A program made the position numbers and the translations under genes. Source: JACCXG01 sp963717745 (GTDB lineage Bacteria; Acidobacteriota; Vicinamibacteria; Vicinamibacterales; 2-12-FULL-66-21). From it: 64,000 nt of DNA. Shown here piece after piece: positions 19,624 to 29,387 of this stretch. Below the pieces are notes generated by a model. It was not told the origin of the DNA. It did not search any database and saw nothing but the letters and a program-made list of their open reading frames with translations. The stretch's first letter is position 1. Each line of letters opens with the position of its first letter. Location of the stretch: NCBI GenBank assembly GCA_963717745.1, contig CAVQXJ010000002.1:1-64000 (forward strand), written 5' to 3'.

Positions 19624-21151
19624 CGGTGCCGCACTTCGGCCCGAGGGCGCCGGGATCGAAGGCATAGAGCCCTTCATAGATGGCCTCGGTCTCCGAGACG
19701 CGCTGTTCCAGCTTGAAGCGGTGGATCGGCGTGACCTCGGCGTCGCCGCAGAATGCGCGCATGCGCGAAAAGCCCGCCTTGAACCGCTTGATGGGCGGCA
19801 GCGCGACGCCTTGCGTTCGCGCCGCGAAGCGCCCGACCGTCGTCCAGAATCCCTCGACCAGCCGGGGCGTTGCCCGGATCAGGAGCACGGGCGGGTACTC
19901 GGACACGTAGTCCGCCCAGGTCCCGAACTCCGACAGCGTGTGCAGGCGCAACTGATCCGCGTCCGGCAGGCGAGCGCCGCTGTACCCGAGCCGGTTGCCG
20001 GACTGCTCTGATTCCAGCCTGCCCAGATAGGTCAGGACCGGTGTGATGAGCGCGACGTCGAACGTGTCGGACGGCACTTTGTAGGCGGTCACGCGCCCCG
20101 AATGCCGTGCGGCGGCAGCCTTCAAGCCAGCCACCGGAAACGTTGGTCCCGGTTCGGTGGGCAGCGGAGCCTCGCTGGGCCGCGCCCCACCTGTCATCTT
20201 CTTTTCTGCCAGGGCGATGACGTCGCAGACGAAGTCGTCGCGGATGACCCGGGACGTGCCGCGGTCGGTCTGATCCTTGTCGTCCAGGATCGACGTGATG
20301 CCGATCACGTCGCCGGTCGCCGTGAACACCGGTCCGCCGGGAGCTCCGCGCACGAGCAGCAGATCGGAGACCAGCCCGCGCGCGTCGAGCGTGATCACCG
20401 AGCCGGACGTCAGGCGCTTCTGCTGGCGGAAGGGCGCGCCGATCGCGAAGAGCTGCTGCCGATCGACGACCGGCGTCTGTTCGGCCCGGCGGCACGGCAG
20501 CGGCAACGGCCGAAGCGAGGCCGCGGCTTTCGGATCGATCCAGAGGACCGCGACGTCCCGCACCGCGTCCGCGGCCAGCACGATCGCCTCGACTCGGCGA
20601 GTGGCCGCGACCTGCACCTCGATGGATGTGGCGGTGCCGACCACTCGCTGATTGGTGGCAATCAGTCCGTTCGCGTCGATCAGCACGCCGGACGCCGGAC
20701 TGGTCGGCGTCCAGAGCGCGACCACGCTGTCCTGCCATCGCGACAGCAGGAACGACGGGTCGGACTCCGGCCCCTTGGGCGGGGCCGCCGGCCCGCTGGT
20801 GTCCGCATTCGCCGGGGTCAGCTCGAGGACGGTGTCGCGGCCGGCGACGATGTCGACGAGCTGCACCCATTCGTAGGTCTTGCCCTCGAACGCCACCGCG
20901 CGTTCGGATTCGACCGTGTAGTTTCCCGCCCGCAGCTTCACATCGACGGTGCCATCCGCCCCGGTCACGATCACGCGCGGCGGTGCGCTGGTCGGATTCT
21001 CGCTGAGGAGGAAGGCGTGACGCGACACCGGCGCCGGTCGCGATTGCGCATCCACCAGCGACACCTTGATGCGGAGCACGCCGACCGCTTGACCGGCGAT
21101 GCCGGGCGTGAGCATGAGGACGAGCGTCGCAAGGGCCAGTCCGCGGATCAT
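19505..21151 (-). CDS. Exported trypsin-like protein with substituted catalytic residues
   Basis: This 548-residue protein has a signal peptide and an N-terminal beta-sandwich (VLRIKVSLVDAQSRPAPVSR, residues about 25-105). A chymotrypsin-fold region follows (about 135-320). The catalytic-His segment reads IATNQRVVG where TNHHVV is usual. The Asp motif DVAVLWID is kept. The Ser motif GNSGGP reads GAPGGPVF, with Pro in place of Ser. Two of the three triad residues therefore seem lost, suggesting a binding pseudoprotease. The C-terminal 200 residues are unassigned and hold two Cys. It is convergent with the YceI gene. Confidence 0.7.
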   Translation of the reverse strand: MIRGLALATLVLMLTPGIAGQAVGVLRIKVSLVDAQSRPAPVSRHAFLLSENPTSAPPRVIVTGADGTVDVKLRAGNYTVESERAVAFEGKTYEWVQLVDIVAGRDTVLELTPANADTSGPAAPPKGPESDPSFLLSRWQDSVVALWTPTSPASGVLIDANGLIATNQRVVGTATSIEVQVAATRRVEAIVLAADAVRDVAVLWIDPKAAASLRPLPLPCRRAEQTPVVDRQQLFAIGAPFRQQKRLTSGSVITLDARGLVSDLLLVRGAPGGPVFTATGDVIGITSILDDKDQTDRGTSRVIRDDFVCDVIALAEKKMTGGARPSEAPLPTEPGPTFPVAGLKAAAARHSGRVTAYKVPSDTFDVALITPVLTYLGRLESEQSGNRLGYSGARLPDADQLRLHTLSEFGTWADYVSEYPPVLLIRATPRLVEGFWTTVGRFAARTQGVALPPIKRFKAGFSRMRAFCGDAEVTPIHRFKLEQRVSETEAIYEGLYAFDPGALGPKCGTVKLTLFSEKEPQKGDTRVVDPGLLQQVWEDFAPYRSGGP

Positions 21152-21496
21152 GAGGTCATCGTCTCTTTGCGCCCGGCGGATGTCAACGCGCTTGGGCGAA
21201 GCGGGCTGCGGTGCAAGCGCCCGCGCGTCAAGGGAAAAGCGGACAGAACGGCGCAGAACGGGAGACTCACAGACAATTCCGGATCCCGAATCGACCCGGT
21301 CCGAGAATTGAAAAACAGAGCACCGGAGTCTAGCGCCGTGACGAAGCGATCCGCGAAGCCGCCTGCGCCAAGGCTACGGCGGGCAGGCCCGCGAACCGCG
21401 AACCGCGAACCGCGGACCACGGACCACGGACCACGGACTACGGACTACGGACTACGATCTTTGTCTCCTCCATATAATGCCAAGCCTGGAGTGTGC
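21152..21496. repeat. Spacer with ACCGCGA/ACCACGG short-period array (21393-21456)
   Basis: The 345-base spacer between two divergent genes ends in a run of seven-base units drifting from CGAACCG through GGACCAC to GGACTAC. Similar arrays occur at about 24.6 and 54.2-54.4 kb. The array ends only 40 bases before the aldo/keto reductase start, so that promoter must lie within or beside it. The rest of the spacer shows nothing I can name. Confidence 0.6.
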
Positions 21497-22453
21497 ATGC
21501 AGCGACGAGTGCTTGGCAGCAGCGGATTCGAGATTTCGACGATTGGTCTGGGGACGTGGGCGATCGGCGGACACCTGTGGGGTGGGCAGGATGCCGAGGC
21601 GAGTGTCGGCGGGATTCACGCCGCGCTCGATCACGGCATCAACTGGATCGACACCGCGCCCATCTACGGCTCGGGTCTTTCGGAAGAAGTGGTGGGGCGC
21701 GCGGTGAGGCAGCTGCCGCCGTCGACGCGGCCGATGATCTTCACGAAGTTCGGGCTCGGCATCGACAGCGACGCGCCGAACCGCTCCGCGACGGCTGCGG
21801 AGGTCCACGCGGAATGCGAGGCCAGCCTGCGGCGGCTGGGCGTCGACCACATCGACCTGTATCAGCTGCACTGGCCGGCTCCGCAGCCGATTGCCGAGAC
21901 CGCGGCGGCCTGCGGCGAGCTGTTGAAGGCAGGGAAGATCCGCGCGATCGGTGTCTCGAACTTTTCCGTGCCCCAGCTCGAGGAGTGGCGGGCGACTGGT
22001 GTGCCGCTCCACTCGGATCAGCCGCCCTACAGCATCCTGCGTCCGGCTGCGAAACAGGAGGTGCTGCCCTGGTGCGCCGCGCACAACGTCGGCGCCATCT
22101 GGTACTCGCCGCTCTTCAGGGGACTGCTGTTCGGCACCTGGTCGAAAGACAAGACGTTCCCCGCCGATGACGGGCGGAGCACACACAAGGACTACGCCGG
22201 CGTGCGTTTTCAGCGCCACCTGCAGGCGGTCGAGGAGATCCGGGCGCTGGCCGCGGGGAGCGGCCTGAGCGTGTCCCAGCTCTGCGTCGGCGTGCTGCTC
22301 CAGACGCCCGGCCTGACCGGCGTCATCGTCGGCGCCAGGAACGCGCGGCAGGGCGGAGTGATCTCGAGTCTTGGCGTCGGGGTCACCGCCGAACAGGCGG
22401 CCGCCGTGTGGGCGATCGCGGAGAACCTTGCGAAGGACCTGCTGACGCTCTAG
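21497..22453 (+). CDS. Aldo/keto reductase
   Basis: ATG 21497 is chosen as the family start (MQRRVLGSSGFEISTIGLGT); the long open frame upstream is the shadow of the opposite gene. The 318-residue protein has the AKR tetrad: Asp and Tyr in IDTAPIYGSG, Lys in FTKFG and His in LYQLHWP. The C-terminal NADPH-binding segment (GVIVGARNARQ) is present. It reduces carbonyls with NADPH in the cytoplasm. The sequence resembles the AKR11/IolS-like branch, but substrate assignment is not possible. Confidence 0.9.
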   Translation: MQRRVLGSSGFEISTIGLGTWAIGGHLWGGQDAEASVGGIHAALDHGINWIDTAPIYGSGLSEEVVGRAVRQLPPSTRPMIFTKFGLGIDSDAPNRSATAAEVHAECEASLRRLGVDHIDLYQLHWPAPQPIAETAAACGELLKAGKIRAIGVSNFSVPQLEEWRATGVPLHSDQPPYSILRPAAKQEVLPWCAAHNVGAIWYSPLFRGLLFGTWSKDKTFPADDGRSTHKDYAGVRFQRHLQAVEEIRALAAGSGLSVSQLCVGVLLQTPGLTGVIVGARNARQGGVISSLGVGVTAEQAAAVWAIAENLAKDLLTL

Positions 22454-22522
22454 GCAGCAGGCCAATGAAAACCCCCGCGCCCTTGTCCCTTGTCGGCGTT
22501 ATTGTTTCAACCGACTAGCCCC

Positions 22523-24398
22523 GTGCAGCAGAGCGCCTCTCTCGAATACGCGGCCCGGATCGCCGCGCGGACCGCCACTCGCGATACGTTGATCGCATCC
22601 GACGCCCGCTTCGCGTATGCGCGGCTGGCGGTTGTCGCCGGGACCGCCGTGCTGGCGGTCGCCGTCTGGCGCGGCGCGCTCGGCGTATGGTGGCTACTAC
22701 TGCCGGTCGCGTTGTTCGCATGGCTCATGCAGCGGCACGACCGGGTCCTGCGCGCGCGAGACGAGGCCAGCCGCGGCATCGAGTTCTACCAGCGCGGTGT
22801 CGCTCGGCATCGAGGATCGCTGGCGGGGCAGCGGCGAGCCCGGCGAGCGCTTCCGCGACGACCGCCACGTCTATGCGAACGATCTGGATCTGTTCGGCTC
22901 CGGTTCGCTCTTCGAGCTGCTGTCCCAGGCTCGGACCCGCCTCGGCGAGGAGCTGCTGGCGCGATGGCTGACATCCCCGGCTGAGCGCGCTGAGATACAG
23001 GCGCGCCAGGACGCGGTGCAGGAGTTGTCGGGCGCGCTGGACCTGCGCGAACAGCTCGCGGTAACCGGCGTCAACGTCCGCAAGAGCGTGCACACCGATC
23101 GCCTGCTCGCATGGGCCGAGTCGCCAATGCCGCCCAGGCGCGCCCTCGAGCTGCTCACCTGGACCGCCACCATCGCTCTGGCGCTCGCCATGCTGTTCTT
23201 TTCGACGACCGGCGGCTGGTGGCCGCTTGCCGCGCTCGTGGCGCTGCAGTTCCTGGCGTTCCGCGGGCAGCGCGAGCAGATGAACGCGATCGTCTCGGGA
23301 ACGGATCCGGAGACCACCGCCGATTTCGTAGCCGACGCGCTGACCCATCGAGCGCTGGATCTCGACGTCCTCGCGGGCCTGCTGAGCATCCTCGAGCGGC
23401 ATCCTGTCGACGGCGAGCGGCTCCGCCGGCTGCGGGAGACGTTGACCATCGACGGGCAGCCGACCTCTCGAATCATCCGGAAGCTGCATCGGTACGCCGA
23501 GGTGCACAACTCCGAAAAAAACGCCGCGGTGGTTCCGCTGGCGTTCTTCCTGTTCGGCCAGCTCGAGCTGGCGCTGGCGATCTCGGCGCTGCTCCAACTG
23601 TCGCGTCCTCACGTCACGCTGGCGGTGGCGCGATGGCGCAGCCGGCACGGCGGCCAGGTGCGGGTGTGGCTCGAGACCATCGCGCACTTCGAAGCGCTGA
23701 CCTCGCTGTCCGCCTATCGGTACGAGCATGCGGCGGACCCGTTTCCGGAGCTGGTCGGCGGGTCGGCGGCGCTCTTCGACGGGGTCCAGCTCGGACACCC
23801 GCTGCTGCCGGACGGCCGGATGGTCCGCAACGACGTGCACCTCGGCGCCGGCACGCAGCTCCTGGTGGTCAGCGGCTCGAACATGTCGGGGAAGAGCACG
23901 CTGCTGCGGACCCTGGGGATCAACGCGGTGCTGGCGATGGCCGGCGCGCCGGTGCGGGCCGCGTCGCTGCGCCTCTCACCGCTGGCGATCGGGGCGACCC
24001 TCCGCATCCAGGACTCGCTGCTCGAAGGCCGATCGCGGTTCTACGCGGAGATCACCCGCATCCGTGAGCTGTCGGACCTGGCGTCCGGCCCCAGGCCGCT
24101 GCTGTTCCTGCTCGACGAGCTGTTCCATGGCACCAACTCGCACGATCGGCTGGCGGGTGCGGCCGGCGTGCTCCGCAGCCTGCTCGATCGCGGCGCGATC
24201 GGGCTGATCACCACCCACGATCTCGCGGTGACGGCGGTGGCCGACGCGCTCGAGGGGCGCGCGGCCAACGTGCATTTCGAAGACTGGTTCGACGGCGGCG
24301 AGATGCGCTTCGACTACCGCATGAAGCCCGGGCCGGTCACGCACAGCAACGCGCTCGCGCTGATGCGCGCGGTCGGCCTCGACGTGGGCGGTGCGTAG
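22523..24398 (+). CDS. Membrane-associated MutS-family ATPase, one frameshift
   Basis: GTG 22523 is the most likely start; a TTG at 22490 is the alternative. Two hydrophobic pairs (residues about 35-70 and about 210-250) suggest membrane hairpins. The C-terminal half is the MutS ATPase: Walker A GSNMSGKST, Walker B LLFLLDELFHGTNS, and the His switch TTHDLAV. DNA-mismatch domains are absent. One extra base at about 22808 splits the gene; joining YQRGVAR to IEDRWRG gives about 624 residues (3n+1). It is a relative of MutS proteins of unknown function, not mismatch repair proper. Confidence 0.85.
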
Positions 24399-24431
24399 TG
24401 AACGGCTCACGTCCACTGGTTTGGAGCAACC

Positions 24432-24596
24432 GGGTGCTTTCAGCCGCGGATGGGCAAGTCGATGGCCGGTGGATTTACAGGAGGTCAGGAGATCAGTAGG
24501 AAAAACCAAAATTTGTCTTTCTCCTTACCTCCTGACCTCCTGTTAAGTTCACAGGCCTTCGAGTCATCCGTCCGTCCGCTGCTGAAAGCAGCCCCG
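24432..24596. repeat. GGGTGCTTTCAG-family foldback, full copy
   Basis: The ends GGGTGCTTTCAG (24432-24443) and CTGAAAGCAGCCCC (right end) are inverted. Arms ACAGGAGGTCAGGAGATCAG and CTCCTTACCTCCTGACCTCC face each other around an AT-rich centre (AAAACCAAAATTTGTCTTT). An array of CGAACC units (24597-24632) follows directly. The element sits between the MutS-like gene and the PadR promoter. Confidence 0.75.
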
Positions 24597-24635
24597 AACC
24601 CGCGAACCCGCGACCCGCGAACCCGCGATTTCCTG

Positions 24636-24664
24636 TTGCACTCGCGCCGCGCCTGCCTTATGCT
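24636..24664 (+). promoter_or_regulatory. Sigma-70-like promoter of the padR-ADOP pair
   Basis: TTGCAC (24636-24641) and TATGCT (24659-24664) are 17 bases apart, 27 bases before the PadR ATG. Between them and the ATG, TTACTAAGAATTCTATATA (24672-24690) is AT-rich with the palindrome AGAATTCT and reaches the start codon. That position fits a PadR autorepression site. Confidence 0.55.
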
Positions 24665-24690
24665 CAGCAACCTTACTAAGAATTCTATAT

Positions 24691-25017
24691 ATGGCCAAAA
24701 ACGACGCGTTGCAGGGGGCGCTCCCCATCCTGGTGCTCAAGGTCCTTCATCGGCGGGGGCCGCTGCACGGCTACGCCATCACCACGCAGATCGAAACCGC
24801 GTCCCAGATCCTGCGCGTGGAAGAGGGATCGCTGTATCCCGCGCTGCACCGCCTCGAAGAAGCGCAGCTGGTCACCGCGAAATGGGTCGTCACGTCCAAC
24901 AACCGGCGGGCGAGGGTCTACGAGGTGACCGACGCCGGCCGGCAGCAGCTCGAGCGGGACGAACAGCGCTGGCGCGCCGTCACGCTCGCGGTCGGGCAGC
25001 TGCTCGAAGAAATTTGA
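24691..25017 (+). CDS. PadR-family transcriptional regulator
   Basis: This 108-residue winged-helix protein contains GALPILVLKVLHRRGPLHGY, EEGSLYPALHRLEEAQLV and RARVYEVTDAGRQQL, the hallmark PadR segments. The protein is short, so it is the PadR-s2 type without a long C-terminal domain. It lies 19 bases upstream of the ADOP permease, the standard acidobacterial pairing, and probably represses that operon. Confidence 0.92.
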   Translation: MAKNDALQGALPILVLKVLHRRGPLHGYAITTQIETASQILRVEEGSLYPALHRLEEAQLVTAKWVVTSNNRRARVYEVTDAGRQQLERDEQRWRAVTLAVGQLLEEI

Positions 25018-25036
25018 ACCGCGAAGGGAGAGAGCC

Positions 25037-27692
25037 ATGTCCTGGTGGTCACGGCTGAGCAATGCGCTGCGATCCTCGCACGTCGACGACGACCTGGATG
25101 AGGAGCAGCGCTTCCACATCGAATCCCGCGCCGCAGATCTCGAAGCGCAGGGACGGTCGCGGCGGGAGGCGCTGGCGCAGGCGTCGCGGCAATTCGGTCA
25201 TCGGCTGCAGCTGCGCGAAGCCAGCCGCGAGGTCAAGCTCTCGAGCCGCGCCGAGTCCCTGGCACGTGACGTCCGGTTCGGGCTGCGTCTGCTGCGGAAG
25301 GATGCGGTGGTGTCGGCCGCCGCGGTGGTGTCGCTCGGACTGGCAATCGGCGCGTGCACGGCCGCCTTCTCGCTCATCAATGCCCTCATCCTGCGCGAGT
25401 TGCCGGTCCACGATCCGCACGGCCTCGCCTATCTGACCCGGACCGGCCCCTCGGTCGACCCGCGGTTCTCGACACTCACCAGCTATCCGTTCTTCGAGCG
25501 CGCCCGTCAAGCGCTGTCGCCGCACATGGACGTCTTCAGCCTGAGCCACCAGTCACTCCGGCAGGCCCGGCTGCCCGATACCCCCGACATCGAGGAGAAG
25601 CTGCAGACCCAGTTCGTGTCGGGAAATGCCTTCGCGGCGCTCGGCGTTCACGCGGCGCTCGGCCGTGTTCTCGCGCCGTCCGACGATGTGACGCCGGGGG
25701 CGCATGCGGTGGCGGTGATCAGCCATGCGTTCTGGACGCGCCGATTCGCCGGCAATCCGGCCGCGCTCGGCCAGTCGATCGGGCTCGAAGGCCAGTCGTT
25801 CCAGGTCGTCGGCGTCGCGCAGGCCGGCTTCACTGGCGCCCAGCCCGGGATCCTGACCGACGTCTGGCTGCCCAACCGGATGTTCCAGCGCGACACGTTC
25901 ACCGCCGCGAACTGGAACTGGCTGCAGGTGTGGGGCCGGCTCGCGCCGAACGTGACGCGCGACACCGTTCAACTGGTGGTGAAGACGATGCTCACGAACT
26001 TCGAGGCGGAGCAGGGCGCCGGAAGATCTGACCGCAGGCAGCAGGCGGCAGCATCGGCGGTCGAGTTCGTCGACGCCGCGACCGGCTACTCCGTGGTGCG
26101 TCATGAGTTCGAGCGGCCGCTGCTCGTGCTGGCGGGCATCGTCGGCGTGGTGCTGCTCATCGCGTGCTCGAACGTCGCCAACCTGCTGCTCGCACGAGGG
26201 GCCGCGCGGAGCCGCGAGATGGCGTTGCGTGCCTCAATCGGCGCAGGGCGGGGCCGCCTGGTGCAGCAGGTGCTGGTCGAAGCGGGACTGCTGACGCTGG
26301 GCGCGGCCGCGATCGGCGTCCTCTGCGCGGTGCTTGAGCGTCCCGCTGATGATCGGCATGTTGACCACGAACGAGAATCCGGTCTATCTCGACGCGCGAC
26401 TGAGCTGGCGGGCGCTCCTGTTCGTGGCCGCGCTCGGCAGTGTCACCACGGTGCTGTTCGGGCTCGCGCCGGCACTTCGGGCGTCAGCCGCCGCACCCGC
26501 GACGATGGCCGGCCTCGGCAGCCGGGGCGAGACCGCCAGGACCGGAGCGACCCGCTCGCTGGTCGCGGCGCAGATCGGGTTCAGCCTGATGATCCTGTTC
26601 GTGGCGGCGCTCCTGCTGCGCTCGTTCGACCGGCTGCTCGCCGTCGATCTCGGCTTCACTCCAGAACGCCTGACCCTGCTGTCGGTCGAGACGCGAGCCC
26701 GGTTCGAGCCGGCCCAGGCGCGAGAGATCGGGCGCCAGCTGCTCGAGCGCGTCCAGGGGATGCCCGGCGTCGAGAGCGCGAGCCTCTCAGGTTGGGCGCT
26801 CTTCAGGGGCTGGTCGAACGGCAACAATCTCGAGCTCCCGGGAGGAGCCCGCGCGCAGACGTTCCGCCTCGCCGTGTCCGCGCAATTCTTCCAGACGATG
26901 GGGACACGGGTGCTGGATGGGCGTGAGCTCCAGCCGCAGGACAGCGATGCGGCGAGTCCGATGCCGGTGGTCGTCAACGAGGCGTTTGCGCGGAGCTATT
27001 TCGCCGGCGAGCGCGCGGTCGGCCGTCGGATGGCGACCGAGGGAGGCGGCGAACAACGGAAGACCTATGAAATCGTCGGCGTGGTCGCCAATGTCCGCGA
27101 CGGCTCGGTGCGAGGCGACTTCAGCCCGTTCGTCTTCTCGCCGATCGGCGATGCGGATGGCACGCTCGAAATCCGCTCGTCGCTCGATTCACGCGTGCTC
27201 GCGGACCAGGTGCGTCAGGAGCTGCCGCGGGTCCACGCCTCGCTCAAGCTCGTGGATGTCACCGACCAGCGCGCGCTCGTCGGCAATACGCTGCTGCGCG
27301 AGCGATTGCTGGCGGTGCTGTCCGGCTTTTTCGCATCGCTCGGGCTGGTGCTGGCAGCGGTCGGACTCTACGGGGTGCTGAGCTACGCGGTCGTCCAGCG
27401 CACACGCGAGATCGGCATCCGCCTGACCCTCGGCGCGCAGCCGTCGGCCGTGGTGCGCTCGGTGCTCGGCCGCGTCGGCCTCGCCGTCAGCGTTGGCGTC
27501 GTCGCGGGCGTGAGCGGCGGGATGTATTTCGCGAGGTTCGTTCGCGCCCTGTTGTACGAGATCGAGCCGGCCAGCGCGTCGAGCGTGGCGCTGCCGGTGC
27601 TGGGCCTGCTGGCCGTGGCGCTGCTGGCGTCCTGGCTGCCGGCCCGGCGCGCCATCCGCGTGGATCCGGCGCAGACGCTGCGGATGGAGTGA
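25037..27692 (+). CDS. ADOP-type (MacB/FtsX-like) permease, one frameshift
   Basis: An N-terminal cytoplasmic helical region (residues 1-80, MSWWSRLSNALRSSHVDDDL) is followed by two FtsX-like halves, each with a large periplasmic MacB-PCD-type domain. The first transmembrane block is VSLGLAIGACTAAFSLINAL, and the final one ends LPARRAIRVDPAQTLR. One extra base at about 26334-26336 breaks GVLCAVL from SVPLMIGML; the length is 3n+1, and corrected length is about 884 residues. No ATPase gene is adjacent, as usual for this group. The exported substrate is unknown. Confidence 0.88.
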
Positions 27693-27751
27693 GTACTCGA
27701 ACAGCGCACGCCCCACAGCACCGTGCGCACCGGGCACAATGCGCAGCGCAC

Positions 27752-27870
27752 GGGCCACGGTTCCGCTTCGCGGCTGGCACGACGACACGACGAGACGACG
27801 ACACGACGCAAACCTTTGTCAGTCACTTCGACGGACTGCCGTCCGCTGCCGGCGCGAAGCGCAAGCGTGT
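27752..27870. repeat. TIR foldback element, half copy B
   Basis: GACGACACGACGAGACGACG with AAACCTTTGTCAGTCACTTC and GACGGACTG matches the left inner arm and central segment of copies C and D. The outer end is degenerate and the right arm is missing. It is enclosed by GC-rich segments (27700-27755 and 27868-27935) with GTGCGCAC and GTGCCGTGGGG that are themselves loosely inverted. Confidence 0.55.
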
Positions 27871-27944
27871 ACCGTGGGGCAGGGGGCAGTCGGGTTATGC
27901 CGTCGTGCAGCGTGTGCCGTGGGGCAGCAGTCGCCGCGCCGTGA

Positions 27945-28130
27945 TCACTCGATCTCTGGAAACCGCGCCACGCTCGCGCGGACGGTGGTCGGGCACAGGG
28001 TGCCGTCGGCGCATTCGGTCTCGAGGATGCGGACCACCTCGGGCGGCGCCAGGCCGGCACGATACGGCGGTCGGCGAGCAGCGCATCGGTGATGTCGGCG
28101 ACCGCGAGCACCGGCAGACGAGGGCGCGAG
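27945..28130 (-). pseudogene. Remnant of an HD-GYP domain C-terminus
   Basis: Minus-strand sequence reads RLPVLAVADITDALLADR, then after a shift near 28065 YRAGLAPPEVVRILETE and CPTTVRASVARF before TGA at 27945-27947. This matches the tail of HD-GYP cyclic-di-GMP phosphodiesterase domains (ADxxDALTSDRPYR...AGxxxExxxxIL...). No HD or GYP catalytic motif remains. The fragment is isolated and frameshifted, so it cannot be functional. Confidence 0.5.
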
Positions 28131-28285
28131 CCGATTTGGGAGCACCAGGCCGCCGGAGCAAGAATCAGACCCTGGCGGCTCGGCGACGGATCCCCGAATT
28201 CATCCGAGGTTTTCGCCGAGCCGCGACCACTCTCCGATGTCGCCGATGACCGGAATCATGACCCGGTGTTCCAGGGCGGAACAAT

Positions 28286-28350
28286 CGTCGACAAGGAGAA
28301 GGGAGTTTCTCCCTTGTGCCTTCTCGCTTGACACGGGGGGCGTCAGCCCC
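28286..28350. repeat. GGGAGAAGG foldback-family copy with terminal hairpin
   Basis: GACAAGGAGAAGGGAG and CTCCCTTGTGCCTTCTC face each other, followed by TTGACACGG and the hairpin GGGGGCGTCAGCCCCC just beyond the cupin stop codon. Related copies are at 35.8, 44.5 and 47.1 kb. The hairpin could end transcription of the sigma-cupin operon. Confidence 0.6.
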
Positions 28351-28812
28351 CTAGTCAGGATCGGGCGGGACCACGAGCAGGACCTGCGCGCCCCCATCGG
28401 TCCAGAGCTCGCCGTGGTGTGTGCCGGCGTCGGCGTGCAGGAAGTCGCCCGGTCCGAGCCGCCGGCCGAGCGTCAGCACCGAGCCGGAAATCACGTAGCA
28501 CTCCTCGTCGCCGTCGTGATGGTGCGGCGGAAAATGCGTGCCCGGCTGCACGTCGAGCAGGAGCGTGCGGTATCCGCTGCGCCGGTTCACCGACAGGACC
28601 TTCATCCGGATCCCCGGCACCGGGTGCGGCACCCAGTCATCGTCAGCGGCGAAGCGGAACGCGAAGCCCGCCGGCGGCGCGGCCTCGACCGTGATCCGCG
28701 CCATCAGACGCAGCTTGACCGACGGGGGCGGCTCGGGACCGACGACGAGGTTCGCCAGGGCGACGGTGACCTCGTCATCGAATTCCACGAAGTCGGTTGA
28801 GTGGTCGGTCAT
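28351..28812 (-). CDS. ChrR-type cupin protein, putative partner of the ECF sigma factor
   Basis: ATG 28812 overlaps the sigma factor stop by four bases (ATGA), implying translational coupling; 153 residues. The cupin domain (about 60-150) has HHHDGDEECYVISG, fitting the HxH(x)3-4E(x)6G metal motif, and a second motif GDFLHADAGTHH. ChrR-like anti-sigma factors normally begin with a zinc-binding anti-sigma domain (HxxxCxxC). Here only its tail, EPPPSVKLRLMARI, is recognisable. It may sense redox or a small molecule but bind sigma in another way, or not act as an anti-sigma. Confidence 0.75.
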   Translation of the reverse strand: MTDHSTDFVEFDDEVTVALANLVVGPEPPPSVKLRLMARITVEAAPPAGFAFRFAADDDWVPHPVPGIRMKVLSVNRRSGYRTLLLDVQPGTHFPPHHHDGDEECYVISGSVLTLGRRLGPGDFLHADAGTHHGELWTDGGAQVLLVVPPDPD

Positions 28813-29387
28813 TGTTCGATGTACCTGCCGTCGAGGTGTCCGCGGAGCGTCTGCATGCCGCTCCGGATCCGGGTCTTCACGGTGCCGAGTGGCAGCCGGT
28901 GCCGCTCGGCCAGCTCCGAGTGCGTGAACCCGAGAAAAAACGCCTGCTGAATCAGGTCGCGCTGATCGACCGGCAGCGCGGCGAGGGCGCGCTGGATGTC
29001 GAGCTGCTGCTCCTCTGGCACTGAGCGGCTGGCCGGGGCCTCCTCGGCATCTTTCGTCGCGCCGCCCGTGAACGCGCCCGGGCCCCTCGTCTTCGCGCGC
29101 AGCCGATCGATCGCCCGGTGTCGTGCGATGCCGACCATCCATCCGACCGGCGTTCCCAACGCGCGATGGAAGGTGCCGGCCCTGCTCCAGACCTGCACGA
29201 ACACTTCCTGCAGCACTTCCTCCGCCTCGTCCTGGTTCCTCAGCATCCGCAGCACGAGACCGAAGATCAGCCGGCTATGCCGATCGTAGAGCTCTCCCAG
29301 CGCGGCCGGATCCTGGCGGGTGATCCGATCGAGCAGCGCCACGTCTGCGCGCGTCGCGTCGGCCGTTGGCGGAGAGGGCAAGGGCAA
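28809..29387 (-). CDS. ECF-family RNA polymerase sigma factor
   Basis: This 192-residue protein has region 2 (residues about 25-95: YDRHSRLIFGLVLRMLRNQD, EEVLQEVFVQVW, GTPVGWMVGIARHRAIDRLR) and region 4 (about 130-185: LPVDQRDLIQQAFFLGFTHS, LPLGTVKTRIRSGMQTLR). It reads as a SigK/EcfG-neighbouring ECF type by eye. It is the first gene of a two-gene operon with the cupin protein. Its regulon is unknown and might include its own promoter in 29388-29640. Confidence 0.9.
   Translation of the reverse strand: MPLPSPPTADATRADVALLDRITRQDPAALGELYDRHSRLIFGLVLRMLRNQDEAEEVLQEVFVQVWSRAGTFHRALGTPVGWMVGIARHRAIDRLRAKTRGPGAFTGGATKDAEEAPASRSVPEEQQLDIQRALAALPVDQRDLIQQAFFLGFTHSELAERHRLPLGTVKTRIRSGMQTLRGHLDGRYIEQ

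Noticed and set aside
22464..22517. ATG 22464 as start of the MutS-like gene or as a leader peptide
   Set aside because: It is out of frame with the MutS-like protein and stops after 17 codons. There is no attenuator-like structure to support a leader.
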